Shown here in pieces: positions 45,382 through 53,279 of a DNA stretch of 64,000 nucleotides. A model generated the notes under the pieces. The model made no database searches. It was not told the DNA's origin and worked only from the letters and a program-made list of their open reading frames with translations. The stretch comes from Parablautia intestinalis (GTDB lineage: Bacteria; Bacillota; Clostridia; Lachnospirales; Lachnospiraceae), in the NCBI GenBank assembly GCA_003612395.1, contig RAYQ01000013.1:99474-163473 (forward strand), read 5' to 3'. Numbering within the stretch: position 1 is the stretch's first letter; each line of letters begins with the position of its first letter. Made by a program: the position numbers and the translations under genes.

Positions 45382-46527
45382 ATGAACGAATTTGTATTCA
45401 CTTATCCCACAAAGGTGTATTTTGGAAAAAACTCTCTGGAAAAGGCGCTTCAGACGGAGTCAAACAGGCATGGAAAGACTGTGATGTTCGCCTATGGCGG
45501 CGCTTCTCTGAAGAAGAACGGTATCTATGACAGGGTAAAGGAGTCGCTTGCAAAGGAAGGAAAGGAAGTCGTGGATTTTCCGGGCATTATGCCCAATCCT
45601 ACCTATGCCAAAGTGCAGGAAGGCGCGGCGTTAGCGAAAGAAAGGGGCGTGGATTTTATCCTCGCGGTAGGGGGAGGCTCCGTCATCGACTGCTGCAAGA
45701 TCATAGCGGCACAGGCAAAGACAGATAAGGATATCTGGGAAATGGAATTTTCGGAAAAAGTATTTCCTACGGAATATCTGCCCATGGGTGCGGTGGTTAC
45801 CGCTTCCGGCACGGGAGCTGAACAGAACTGCGGTGCCGTGATTACCAATGAGGAGAAGGGGATTAAGACCGGTGTGTTTGGCGCATATGCCTCTTTTGCA
45901 GTGCTTGATCCCGAACTGACGGCTTCCGTTCCTGCCATGCAGGTGATCTCCGGCGCTTTCGATACGCTGAGCCATGCGATGGAGACCTATCTTGGCAATT
46001 CCGATCAGGACAATGTTTCTGACGATGTGGCGCTGGCGGTTATGCGCAATACCGTGGTCAATATGCGCCGTCTGATTAAGGATGTGAATGATATGCAGGC
46101 GAGAAGCAACCTGATGTGGGATTCGGCTATGGCGGAGAACGGCATTTTGAAAGTCGGCAGGGTCACGGACTTTCAGGCGCACCAGATCGAGCATCAGCTC
46201 GGCGCGTTTACGGACTGCAACCACGGGCAGGGGCTGGCGGTTATCCATCCCGCCTATTACCGGCATATTCTGAAAGATGCGGAAGAGAAATTTGAGCGGT
46301 TTGCAAAAGCTGTATTTGGAAAAGATACAGCCGAGGAGGGCATACAGGCGCTCAGCGATTTCATAAAAGAATGCGGACTTCCGACTAAAATGGGAGAACT
46401 GAAGTCAAAAGTGGAAATTACGCCTGAAGTGCTTCGCAGGGTGGCTGATACCTGCAATATTATCAAGTGCAATCCGCGCGAGCTTGACAGGGATGAGGTT
46501 TATGAAATCCTGATGGAGTGCATGTAA
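45382..46527 (+). CDS. Iron-containing (family III) alcohol dehydrogenase
   Basis: 381 aa, related to NADH/NADPH butanol dehydrogenases. NAD site AVGGGSVIDCCKII; metal ligands Asp and His in GAFDTLSHAMETYL and His in QAHQIEHQLGAF and DCNHGQGLAVIHP. All four ligand positions are intact, unlike in the 37.8 kb paralogue. It is noticeably richer in GC-ending codons than that copy. Expected reaction: aldehyde to alcohol with NAD(P)H. The ribosome site is GGAGGAAAATGTA. Confidence 0.92.
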   Translation: MNEFVFTYPTKVYFGKNSLEKALQTESNRHGKTVMFAYGGASLKKNGIYDRVKESLAKEGKEVVDFPGIMPNPTYAKVQEGAALAKERGVDFILAVGGGSVIDCCKIIAAQAKTDKDIWEMEFSEKVFPTEYLPMGAVVTASGTGAEQNCGAVITNEEKGIKTGVFGAYASFAVLDPELTASVPAMQVISGAFDTLSHAMETYLGNSDQDNVSDDVALAVMRNTVVNMRRLIKDVNDMQARSNLMWDSAMAENGILKVGRVTDFQAHQIEHQLGAFTDCNHGQGLAVIHPAYYRHILKDAEEKFERFAKAVFGKDTAEEGIQALSDFIKECGLPTKMGELKSKVEITPEVLRRVADTCNIIKCNPRELDRDEVYEILMECM

Positions 46528-46613
46528 CAAATTGATTGGGCGTGGTTACGGGATTTGCGGTGTAAACTCAACAAAGAAAAATAATGTAAGAAGATGAAAA
46601 GGAGAAAACAAAA

Positions 46614-47468
46614 ATGAGCGAGCAGAAATATGTGAAATTGAATAACGGCGTAGAAATGCCTGTGGCGGGCATCGGGACTTTCCTGTTAAGCCCGGATGAG
46701 GCGGAGGCTTCCGTATTAAGTGCGTTGCAGGGCGGTTATCGTCTGATCGACACGGCAAATGCCTATGTGAATGAGAAGGCCGTGGGCAGGGCAATGAAAA
46801 AGTCCGGCGTACCCAGAGAGGAAATCTTTCTGGAGACAAAGATTTGGCCGGCGTTCTATGAACAGGAGGACGCTGTGGAAAAAACGCTTCAAAGGCTGGA
46901 TACCGATTATATTGACCTGCTTCTGATCCACCAGCCTGCGGGTAATTATCTGGCGGGCTACCGGCTGATGGAAAAAGCCTATAAGGCAGGTAAGGTGAAA
47001 GCAATCGGTCTTTCCAATTTCAACAAAGAGCAGATTCAGGAGATTTTAGATACCTGTGAAGTAAAGCCTGCCATTTTGCAGACGGAAGTGCATCCCTATT
47101 TTCAGGAGAAGGAGCTGAAAGCGTTCCTTAATAAAGAGGGCATGGTGATTCAGGCATGGTATCCGCTGGGGCACGGGGATAAAGCATTGATTCAGGAACC
47201 GGTATTTACAAAACTGGCTGAAAAATATGGAAAGAGCAATGCACAGGTTATTCTTCGCTGGCATATTCAGGCGGGCAATATTGTGATTCCCGGCTCTAAG
47301 AACCCAGCCCATATCCGCGATAATTTTGCTTTGTTTGATTTTGAATTGACGGATGAGGAAATGGCACAGGTGGCGGCTGTCGATAAGGATAAGAGATATT
47401 ACACCAATACTCCTGAGAAGCTGGAAGGATATGCTAAATGGGCGCCGGATGTAGACGGGCAGAAATAA
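46614..47468 (+). CDS. Aldo/keto reductase (AKR5/diketogulonate reductase-like)
   Basis: 284 aa. MPVAGIGTFLL, RLIDTANAYVNEKAVGRAMK (catalytic Asp, Tyr), IFLETKIWPAF (Lys), LLLIHQPAGNY (His), IGLSNFNKEQIQEIL, LQTEVHPYFQ and VIPGSKNPAHIRDNFALFDF are all in order. The gene follows the alcohol dehydrogenase by 86 bp with its own AAGGAG site. Substrate not predictable. It is probably cytoplasmic, since no signal is seen. Confidence 0.92.
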   Translation: MSEQKYVKLNNGVEMPVAGIGTFLLSPDEAEASVLSALQGGYRLIDTANAYVNEKAVGRAMKKSGVPREEIFLETKIWPAFYEQEDAVEKTLQRLDTDYIDLLLIHQPAGNYLAGYRLMEKAYKAGKVKAIGLSNFNKEQIQEILDTCEVKPAILQTEVHPYFQEKELKAFLNKEGMVIQAWYPLGHGDKALIQEPVFTKLAEKYGKSNAQVILRWHIQAGNIVIPGSKNPAHIRDNFALFDFELTDEEMAQVAAVDKDKRYYTNTPEKLEGYAKWAPDVDGQK

Positions 47469-47502
47469 GTATTTGCACCATGAGACACGGCGGGGAGAAG
47501 CT

Positions 47503-48960
47503 ATGGTAAAAAAGATTCTGATGTTTCTTTCAGTAGGATTATTCACACTCGGCATGGCGGGATGTTCTTCATCCGGCCATGCCGGTTCAGCCCCCGCACA
47601 GACGGGTCCGGCGGAGAAACTGCCGGAGCAGGATATCATGTGCTCTATTCATATAACGGCGGGAAATACGGTGTTAGACGGCGTATTGTATGATAATCCG
47701 ACAGCACAGGGATTTGCCGAAATGCTCCCAATCACAACAGAAACATGGCATGCCGCGCCGGGCTTTGCAAGGGCTTTTGACCTGCCGGCGCAGATTGATG
47801 AGAAAGGTGAACCGGGATACGGATATGAACCTGGTTCGCTGGCCTATTGGGATGAAGGACCGTCCATTGCGATGATTTACGAGGCAAGCCGCAGGGAAAC
47901 GGTGGTGCCCGTTGTACCAATCGGGAAGATGACATCAGATGCTTCCATGCTTGAGGAATATGAGGATATCATTACCATTGAGCTTGGGGAATATGAGGAG
48001 ATGCCTTCCGGGACTGGCGGTACGTTGACGGAAAACAGCAGTGGAATGACAGAGAACGAGGGTGTGGCAGGAGGGAATGAGACTGTGTTTACGGCGGATA
48101 CAAAGGTATGGGATGTAATGAATGATCCGGCGTTTGGGGATTATGGACGACTAATCTTTCCTGACGATAGATCGATCAGTGACAGCCTGGCTCTGGGAGA
48201 TATAGGAAGTATTCTCACATGGTATTCCCATGTCAGCCCCGGCCGGACGGTTGAGATTGCAAATTATCTGAGAGAACAGGCGACATCGGGAGAGCAGATT
48301 TTTTATGACATTTACACGGAGGAGGAAAAGACGGCAGACCCGGCAAAGGAAGATACCGGTTTATTCTTTTTCCGCGGAACACCTGGAGAAAAATTTGCCA
48401 TCGCCAATGCTGGCGGCGGATTTGCTTATGTAGCCGCCATGCACGACAGCTTTCCCCATGCGCTGGAACTGTCAAAAAAGGGATACAATGCTTTTGCCCT
48501 GATTTACCGTCCCGGCGCACAGACGGCCTGCGAGGATCTGGCCAGGGCAATCGCCTTTATCCACGAAAATGCGGAGGAACTGGAAGTGGATGTATCCGGT
48601 TATTCCCTCTGGGGAGGCTCTGCGGGCGCGCGCATGGCGGCATGGCTTGGAAGCTATGGAACTGCCGCTTTTGGCGAGGCGGATTATCCGAAGCCGGGCG
48701 CGGTTATTATGCAGTATACCGGATTATCAGAAGTGACAGGAGAGGAACCGCCTACTTACGCGTGTGTCGGTACAAATGATGGAATTGCCTATTATGGGAC
48801 AATGGAAGGACGTATCCGGCAGATTCAGGCGCAGGGAACAAATGCGGAAATAGAGGTTTTTGAGGGACTGCCGCATGGATTCGGACTGGGGGAAGGCACT
48901 GTGGCGGAAGGTTGGTTTGACAATGCAGTGGAATTCTGGGAATACAATATGATACAATAA
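47503..48960 (+). CDS. Lipoprotein with cyclophilin-like domain fused to alpha/beta hydrolase
   Basis: 485 aa from ATG 47503 (GGGGAG upstream). Lipobox MAGC (Cys near residue 20). Residues about 45-165 match the small cyclophilin-like beta-barrel family: NTVLDGVLYDNPTAQGFAEM, LPITTETW, YGYEPGSLAYW and VVPVVPIGKM. After a Gly/Ser/Thr linker, residues about 195-485 are an alpha/beta hydrolase (esterase/acetyl-xylan-esterase-like) with GGGFAYVAAMHD, YNAFALIYRPG, nucleophile GGSAGARM and a late LPHGFGLG His. The cyclophilin-like family is often found beside flavodoxins and aldo/keto reductases, as here. Confidence 0.82.
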   Translation: MVKKILMFLSVGLFTLGMAGCSSSGHAGSAPAQTGPAEKLPEQDIMCSIHITAGNTVLDGVLYDNPTAQGFAEMLPITTETWHAAPGFARAFDLPAQIDEKGEPGYGYEPGSLAYWDEGPSIAMIYEASRRETVVPVVPIGKMTSDASMLEEYEDIITIELGEYEEMPSGTGGTLTENSSGMTENEGVAGGNETVFTADTKVWDVMNDPAFGDYGRLIFPDDRSISDSLALGDIGSILTWYSHVSPGRTVEIANYLREQATSGEQIFYDIYTEEEKTADPAKEDTGLFFFRGTPGEKFAIANAGGGFAYVAAMHDSFPHALELSKKGYNAFALIYRPGAQTACEDLARAIAFIHENAEELEVDVSGYSLWGGSAGARMAAWLGSYGTAAFGEADYPKPGAVIMQYTGLSEVTGEEPPTYACVGTNDGIAYYGTMEGRIRQIQAQGTNAEIEVFEGLPHGFGLGEGTVAEGWFDNAVEFWEYNMIQ

Positions 48961-49006
48961 AAAAAATATTAAATAATAATGAACATCGTAGCGAGGAGGT
49001 ATGAGC

Positions 49007-49369
49007 ATGAAAGACAGAATTATCGAACAATCGCAAAAATTCTGGCAGTCGCTTGAAAAGGCGGATTCTAAAGGAATGCGCGAAGTCTGTGATCCGGGCT
49101 GCTGGTTTGTCCACATCGGCATGAGCTGCGGTCTGGATGAGGAAATGGAGGCTTTTGATAAAAAGCTTTTCCAGCCCACCCAAATTGACATTCACGGACA
49201 GGAAGTCAGGGAATGGGGGGAAGTTTCTGTCTGCATGACAGATGTGGATTACAGCCTGCTTTTGGGCGGCAAAGAGACCACTCACCACTTTATGACCACA
49301 GAGGTTTACCAAAACCGGAACGGGGAATGGAAACTGATCCAGTTTACCTTTACCGCACTGGTAAACTGA
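49007..49369 (+). CDS. SnoaL/DUF4440-like (NTF2 fold) protein
   Basis: 120 aa. ATG 49007 lies seven bases after GAGGAGG; an ATG at 49001 is too close to it. The cone-shaped NTF2-like pattern is visible: MKDRIIEQSQKFWQSLEKAD, MREVCDPGCWFVHIGMSCGL, EVREWGEVSVCMTDVDYSLL and TTEVYQNRNGEWKLIQFTF. Such proteins are often small isomerases or binding proteins. No catalytic residues can be assigned. It is the last complete gene of the redox island. Confidence 0.75.
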   Translation: MKDRIIEQSQKFWQSLEKADSKGMREVCDPGCWFVHIGMSCGLDEEMEAFDKKLFQPTQIDIHGQEVREWGEVSVCMTDVDYSLLLGGKETTHHFMTTEVYQNRNGEWKLIQFTFTALVN

Positions 49370-49424
49370 TTCTGTATTTTCCGCATACAGAACATAAGGA
49401 AATCTCTTAACAGGAATCATATGA

Positions 49425-49616
<192 letters not shown>

Positions 49617-49623
49617 ATGTAAA

Positions 49624-49726
49624 CATTTCCGTAAAACGCTGTATTTTAGCGGAAATGCGCATCTGCTAGTCAGATACAAGTATCTGACTCTTGCGGCATT
49701 CGCCAAATTGACATACAAGTATGTCA
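49624..49726. repeat. Three successive palindromes at the left edge of the mobile region
   Basis: First: CATTTCCG-TAAAA (49624-49636) with TTTTAGCGGAAATG (49644-49657). Second: AGTCAGATAC-AA-GTATCTGACT (49668-49689), perfect. Third: TGACATAC-AA-GTATGTCA (49709-49726), perfect. The second and third share the core ATAC-AA-GTAT. They lie immediately inside the broken reductase gene and before tnpV. They may be recombinase or regulator sites (inference). Confidence 0.75.
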
Positions 49727-49873
49727 GCTTGGATCATTGCTCGCAGAAAATACAACATATGCGGCTGGCTCATTTGTGGTGAATGGAAACTTGCAGATGT
49801 TGTGGTAAAGGAAGAAGGTGATAATCTTTTTATTCGTATCTGTAAACAGTTTAGTACAAAGAGGCGGTTGTAT

Positions 49874-50140
49874 ATGGAAATTACATATCATTGGGAAGGC
49901 GACTATCTAATTCCCGACTTGAAACTTTCGGATACAACGGAATATCAGATCGGGAAGTATGGGCGGATGAGGAAGCGTTTTTTAGAAGAAAACCATAGGA
50001 GCATTTATTCGTATATGATTTTGTCAGAAACCTTATGGAAGCATCTTGCGGATATTGATGAAGAATGCAATGAGATGATGGACAGGCTTGTGGGGCAGAT
50101 GGCAAAGAAAGAGGGGGGTGACGGAGCAGTTAAAATCTAA
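49874..50140 (+). CDS. tnpV: TnpV family transposon-encoded protein
   Basis: 88 aa from ATG 49874. It matches the small TnpV family of clostridial mobilisable transposons: YLIPDLKLSDTTEYQIGKYG, RMRKRFLEENHR and LSETLWKHLADIDEECNEMM. The function is unknown; the family is a marker of integrative elements. The frame is open 5' to 49,721 through the palindromes, but that part is not family-like. Confidence 0.75.
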   Translation: MEITYHWEGDYLIPDLKLSDTTEYQIGKYGRMRKRFLEENHRSIYSYMILSETLWKHLADIDEECNEMMDRLVGQMAKKEGGDGAVKI

Positions 50141-50252
50141 AGACTGGTTATGTTGGCTCCAAAAAATGAACAGCATTAGGAGCAGGGCGGAGGAAGTAGT
50201 GCTGCACGATCTGATATATTCCCTTTAGTGGTGTTTTGGCTTTAAGTTTTGT

Positions 50253-50362
50253 AGCATGAAGCACAGATGATGTCAAGACACCGGCTCTGCCTCGCCTGCG
50301 GCGGTCTTGACATCATCTGCGCCTCATGCTATGGAGTGGTTAAGGGGGAACAAAGTTCCCCC
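50253..50362. repeat. 78-nt inverted repeat followed by a second hairpin
   Basis: AGCATGA (50253-50259) and CAGATGATGTCAAGAC (50264-50279) pair with GTCTTGACATCATCTG (50304-50319) and TCATGCT (50324-50330). The 16-bp core is perfect. Fourteen bases further, GGGGGAAC-AAA-GTTCCCCC (50344-50362) forms a compact hairpin without a T-run. No coding sequence covers this DNA. It may be a transfer origin or a replication/recombination site of the element. Confidence 0.8.
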
Positions 50363-50448
50363 ATTGCATTAAAAATGCCAATGGCAGTATTCTGAAAAAT
50401 CAAAATTGGGGATTGGCAGGACGGAAGAAATAGTTTATGATTGACAGT

Positions 50449-50500
50449 AAGAAATGGGTTTTCACCGTACAGTCTGCTACGGCTTGCCCGTTTCTTTTTT
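50449..50500 (+). terminator. Intrinsic terminator upstream of the toxin gene
   Basis: AAGAAATGGG (50449-50458) pairs with CCCGTTTCTT (50487-50496), then T. It insulates the small toxin gene from readthrough. Confidence 0.7.
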
Positions 50501-50539
50501 ATAGCCAGAATTTCGTACAGTGGATAGTGAAAAATTAAA

Positions 50540-50568
50540 TTGAACTTCCTGTCGAATTATGGTAGTAT
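50540..50568 (+). promoter_or_regulatory. Promoter of the small toxin gene
   Basis: -35 TTGAAC (50540-50545), 17-bp spacer, -10 TAGTAT (50563-50568). It leaves a leader of about 100 bases that can fold over the AAAGGAGGG ribosome site. Confidence 0.6.
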
Positions 50569-50677
50569 TTATCTGGGAATACCAAGATGGTAGGCGGTTA
50601 GCTCTCTCCGGAGGGACTGTGACCCTCCGATTACATAGAAACCCACAAGGGAATCTGGAGAAAGGAGGGCTGAGCCA

Positions 50678-50776
50678 ATGGATATTTTAGGACTTATTGC
50701 AGTGCTGAGCTTCGGCTTGACCTGCTTCGGAATAGGATACTCTATCGGTAAGGATAGTAACAAGACACAGAAATAG
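50678..50776 (+). CDS. Small hydrophobic toxin of a type I toxin-antitoxin locus (TxpA-like)
   Basis: 32 aa: a hydrophobic helix (MDILGLIAVLSFGLTCFGIG) and a polar lysine-ending tail. ATG 50678 follows AAAGGAGGG. The size, one-helix design, structured leader and convergent antisense RNA at the 3' end fit the TxpA/'putative holin-like toxin' class, which damages the membrane or wall when unchecked. The terminator region GCCGCC...GGCGAC begins in the stop region and is shared with the antisense RNA. Confidence 0.7.
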   Translation: MDILGLIAVLSFGLTCFGIGYSIGKDSNKTQK

Positions 50777-50887
50777 CCGCCCTGCTCCGCTAAAGTGAGG
50801 CGACTATTTTTGTCATAATCATTTAATCGGGCTAACCGTCTATCGGTAGCTCCTGTTGGGCATCTGTTGACGCAGATGTCCTTCTTT
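50768..50887 (-). ncRNA. RatA-like antisense RNA (type I antitoxin)
   Basis: A minus-strand promoter is present: -35 TTGCGG (plus 50917-50922), 17-bp spacer, -10 TATATT (plus 50894-50899). The transcript would contain hairpin ACATCTG/CAGATG, the segment GGAGCTACCGATAGACGG and the terminator AATAGTCGCC/GGCGGCTATT, whose 3' arm overlaps the toxin stop codon. Antisense pairing over the toxin 3' end is how txpA/ratA works. The RatA segment is recognised from memory. Confidence 0.65.
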
Positions 50888-50929
50888 ATGTTCAATATAC
50901 CACAATCTTCAAAGTGCCGCAAGCATTTT

Positions 50930-51847
50930 TTAGCGGTTATCCGATTTGTTCCCTTTTTTCTTTTCCCTTGATTTATAGACATTAAACTGGTTCTTGCACT
51001 TCTGGCTGCAAAATTCATTCCCCTTCCTGCTTGCGACAAAGGCTTTTTTACAGTGTTTACACATACGCATATCATTGTCCTTATCCGTGAGCATGAAAGA
51101 AAAGCACATCTGTACCATGACGAGCAGGGAATGAAAATCCCATACGATAATGGGCGAATCCTTTTCAAGCGCGATCCGGTAAGTCGGGGCTATGCCGCCG
51201 AAAGCGGAAATGCCCTGACGGTACAGGCTGCGTGTTTGTTCGTCAATCGTATCATAATCCATGTAATAAAGGAAACTTGTCATAAAGGTAAACGCCCAGT
51301 CGGTAAATTCCTTCACAAGCCAGTCGTATCTTTCCGCATATTCATTCTGTAAGCCCATCGCCACAGCCTGCGGCGCATTTCCCATAGCCATCGTGATTGC
51401 AATGCCCTCACGGTCAGTCACAGACCATCCCGATTCCATGCCGTTCTTTCTGAAATCCGGCTTGTCAAAAGGGTAGAAATAGGCAAGGTAGTCTTCGGTA
51501 GGGAGGGATCCTTCTTTTATAAAGTGGTTTTTGGGAAGATACACCGATTCATAGGTTATGAAATCCACTGTTGTCGGCAGGGCGGTCATAAAGCCGAGGA
51601 AACCATATTTTTGGATAAAGCCAAGCACAGCTTCCTTCAATTCTTCTTCCGGTGCTTTGTGCATGGCGGAAAGCCCGACGTTTATGGCATCAATGACGAG
51701 CTGCTCCGCTTCCAGCATGGGATGGTACATTTCCGGTTTAGCGTCTCTGGAAACCGTTATATAGAGATTGCCGTCATTGCCTGTCTTATATTCATAACTG
51801 CTGTATCGAATCCACGGTGCGCTGGTATGAGCGAATAAATTCTTCAT
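50930..51847 (-). CDS. DUF6076-like protein with C-terminal zinc ribbon
   Basis: 305 aa from ATG 51847 (GAGGATTTT upstream; an in-frame codon further 5' lacks a ribosome site). The large N-terminal part has no motif I can name. The end carries CKHCKKAFVASRKGNEFCSQKCKNQF, a C-x2-C...C-x3-C zinc finger like those in CGNR/SAP30-type and DUF6076 proteins, and a basic lysine tail. It is common as cargo in clostridial integrative elements. A leader of about 100 bases follows its strong promoter. Confidence 0.55.
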   Translation of the reverse strand: MKNLFAHTSAPWIRYSSYEYKTGNDGNLYITVSRDAKPEMYHPMLEAEQLVIDAINVGLSAMHKAPEEELKEAVLGFIQKYGFLGFMTALPTTVDFITYESVYLPKNHFIKEGSLPTEDYLAYFYPFDKPDFRKNGMESGWSVTDREGIAITMAMGNAPQAVAMGLQNEYAERYDWLVKEFTDWAFTFMTSFLYYMDYDTIDEQTRSLYRQGISAFGGIAPTYRIALEKDSPIIVWDFHSLLVMVQMCFSFMLTDKDNDMRMCKHCKKAFVASRKGNEFCSQKCKNQFNVYKSREKKKGNKSDNR

Positions 51848-51958
51848 AAAATCCTCATTTCTAAGCAGTTTGTTGCAGGGGTAGCAGGAAATCTGCAAAT
51901 GCAATCGCCTGTCTGCTCCACTCAATCCTGCCACATCATCTGATGTAATATCTTCTAT

Positions 51959-51987
51959 ATTATAAACAGTTACTTGTTATCAGTCAA
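51959..51987 (-). promoter_or_regulatory. Promoter of the zinc-ribbon protein gene
   Basis: On the minus strand: -35 TTGACT (plus 51982-51987), 17-bp spacer, -10 TATAAT (plus 51959-51964). Near consensus. Confidence 0.75.
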
Positions 51988-52016
51988 GCTGTTTGCGGTT
52001 TTTAGTCGGGATACAA

Positions 52017-52649
52017 TTATTTTCCCTTTTTCTTCCGCACTCCATTTTCCAAAAAATATTTTTCATCAATGGTCATCGGCAGGCTGTTTTCTTTCCGGTA
52101 TGTAAGTATGCCGCCGTAAAGTCTTCGTATCTTTTTCAGGGCAGTTTCCCTGATGCCCCTGATATTCCGGTCAGTCTGTCCGATACTCTCCGCATATTCC
52201 GAGGTGGAATAGTCACGCAGGAACAGATAATAGAGCATATTTTTAAGATGCGGCTTTAGTTCCTTCAATATTTTCGATAAATCCGTGTCTGTGACAAGTT
52301 CGTGTATTGTTTCGGGACGGTCAAATATGAAGTCAAGGAAATCGCCCGCAAGCAGGAGCCTTCTTAAAACCATGTCATAAGAGGGCTTGCCGGAAACATA
52401 AAATTCATCTGCGTCCCATTCCAATGGGACAGTGGAGCGTCCTGTCTCATGGTCTCTTTCTTTCCGTTCCCTGTTAGCGTCCAGCCTGTCCCACCACTGG
52501 ATGACTTCCTTAAAATCTTCCTCTGTTCTTGCACTTTCCTCAATACGCCGGAGCGCAAGGGCGCGGGCTTCACGGTGGAGCATATCCCCGTCCGCTTCCG
52601 TTATGAAATTCTGCTCCCTGAATGCCGGGAGTTCAGCGTATTTTGGCAT
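52017..52649 (-). CDS. Sigma-70 region 4-like DNA-binding protein of a mobile element
   Basis: 210 aa. The C-terminal part HLKNMLYYLFLRDYSTSEYA, ESIGQTDRNIRGIRETALKK and IRRLYGG reads like sigma region 4, a helix-turn-helix binding -35-type DNA. The N-terminal half is charged and helical and lacks a clear sigma region 2. Similar proteins occur in Tn1549-like and other clostridial integrative elements. Ribosome site not obvious; start taken as ATG 52649. Confidence 0.6.
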   Translation of the reverse strand: MPKYAELPAFREQNFITEADGDMLHREARALALRRIEESARTEEDFKEVIQWWDRLDANRERKERDHETGRSTVPLEWDADEFYVSGKPSYDMVLRRLLLAGDFLDFIFDRPETIHELVTDTDLSKILKELKPHLKNMLYYLFLRDYSTSEYAESIGQTDRNIRGIRETALKKIRRLYGGILTYRKENSLPMTIDEKYFLENGVRKKKGK

Positions 52650-52795
52650 TTATGGTCAGTCCTTTATAAAAAAATAAAATAATTTTGTAGCTGTTTTTTC
52701 AAAAACACTTCCGTTTTTATAGCCGTTTTTCTCCTATTAGTGAAAGAGTAATTCTTTTTAAGCAAAAATTGGTTACACGAAAGGAGGGGCAGGCT

Positions 52796-52810
52796 ATGTG
52801 GTACAGATAA
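52796..52810 (+). other. Four-codon minigene (MWYR-stop) with strong ribosome site
   Basis: ATG TGG TAC AGA TAA, eight bases after AAGGAGGGG (52781-52789). Translation of four codons ending beside tnpW suggests a regulatory leader peptide or a translated spacer. No peptide of this size can be proven from sequence. Confidence 0.35.
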
Positions 52811-52923
52811 AATAGAAATCCGGTTACTAAGAACGGAAGTCAGGGGACTTAGCAGTTCATTGAACAATTATAAGGGATATGCGTGTCAAGTGCAAGAAAA
52901 GACTGCACGCAAGAAAGGATTGC

Positions 52924-53244
52924 ATGATGGAGGCAGTAAAATTGAATAATGAGATGGCAAAGTCCAACCCTTCTGCGGCTGGCTTTTTTTACCGCAGAAT
53001 CGGCGGGACGCTTTTTAAGGTCAGGGTATATACAGGTTCGGGATATGCCGACACGCTGGATGAAAAAATTCCCCGATTAATTTTGAATGAAATGGTGACA
53101 GGCACAGAAAGTTATGTTAACAGGCACAAGTCGGAGTCTTGTCCAATGGCACGAATCTTTACAATATGGCAATGCAGGATACGGAAGATACACAGGAGCA
53201 GGATAAGCAAGAGAGTGTTACAGAGCCACCAGACAATGAACTGA
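52924..53244 (+). CDS. tnpW: TnpW family transposon-encoded protein with unusual C terminus
   Basis: From ATG 52924 (AAGAAAGGA upstream). Residues 1-57 match TnpW: AAGFFYRRIGGTLFKVRVYT and DTLDEKIPRLILNEM. TnpW proteins normally end soon after the RLI.NE motif, but this frame runs on for 50 basic residues to 53244. A different frame across the same DNA reads NGTNLYNMAMQDTEDTQEQD and ends NELIDFDAF at 53264. That acidic tail looks like the real end of a lost gene. A deletion or frameshift near 53,100 is likely. Confidence 0.6.
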   Translation: MMEAVKLNNEMAKSNPSAAGFFYRRIGGTLFKVRVYTGSGYADTLDEKIPRLILNEMVTGTESYVNRHKSESCPMARIFTIWQCRIRKIHRSRISKRVLQSHQTMN

Positions 53245-53279
53245 TTGATTTTGACGCATTTTAATATAAATATGGATAG

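Noticed and set aside
50569..51168. Minus-strand gene of 199 aa
   Set aside because: It is a shadow frame of the zinc-ribbon protein gene and of the antisense RNA; no ribosome site and broken composition.
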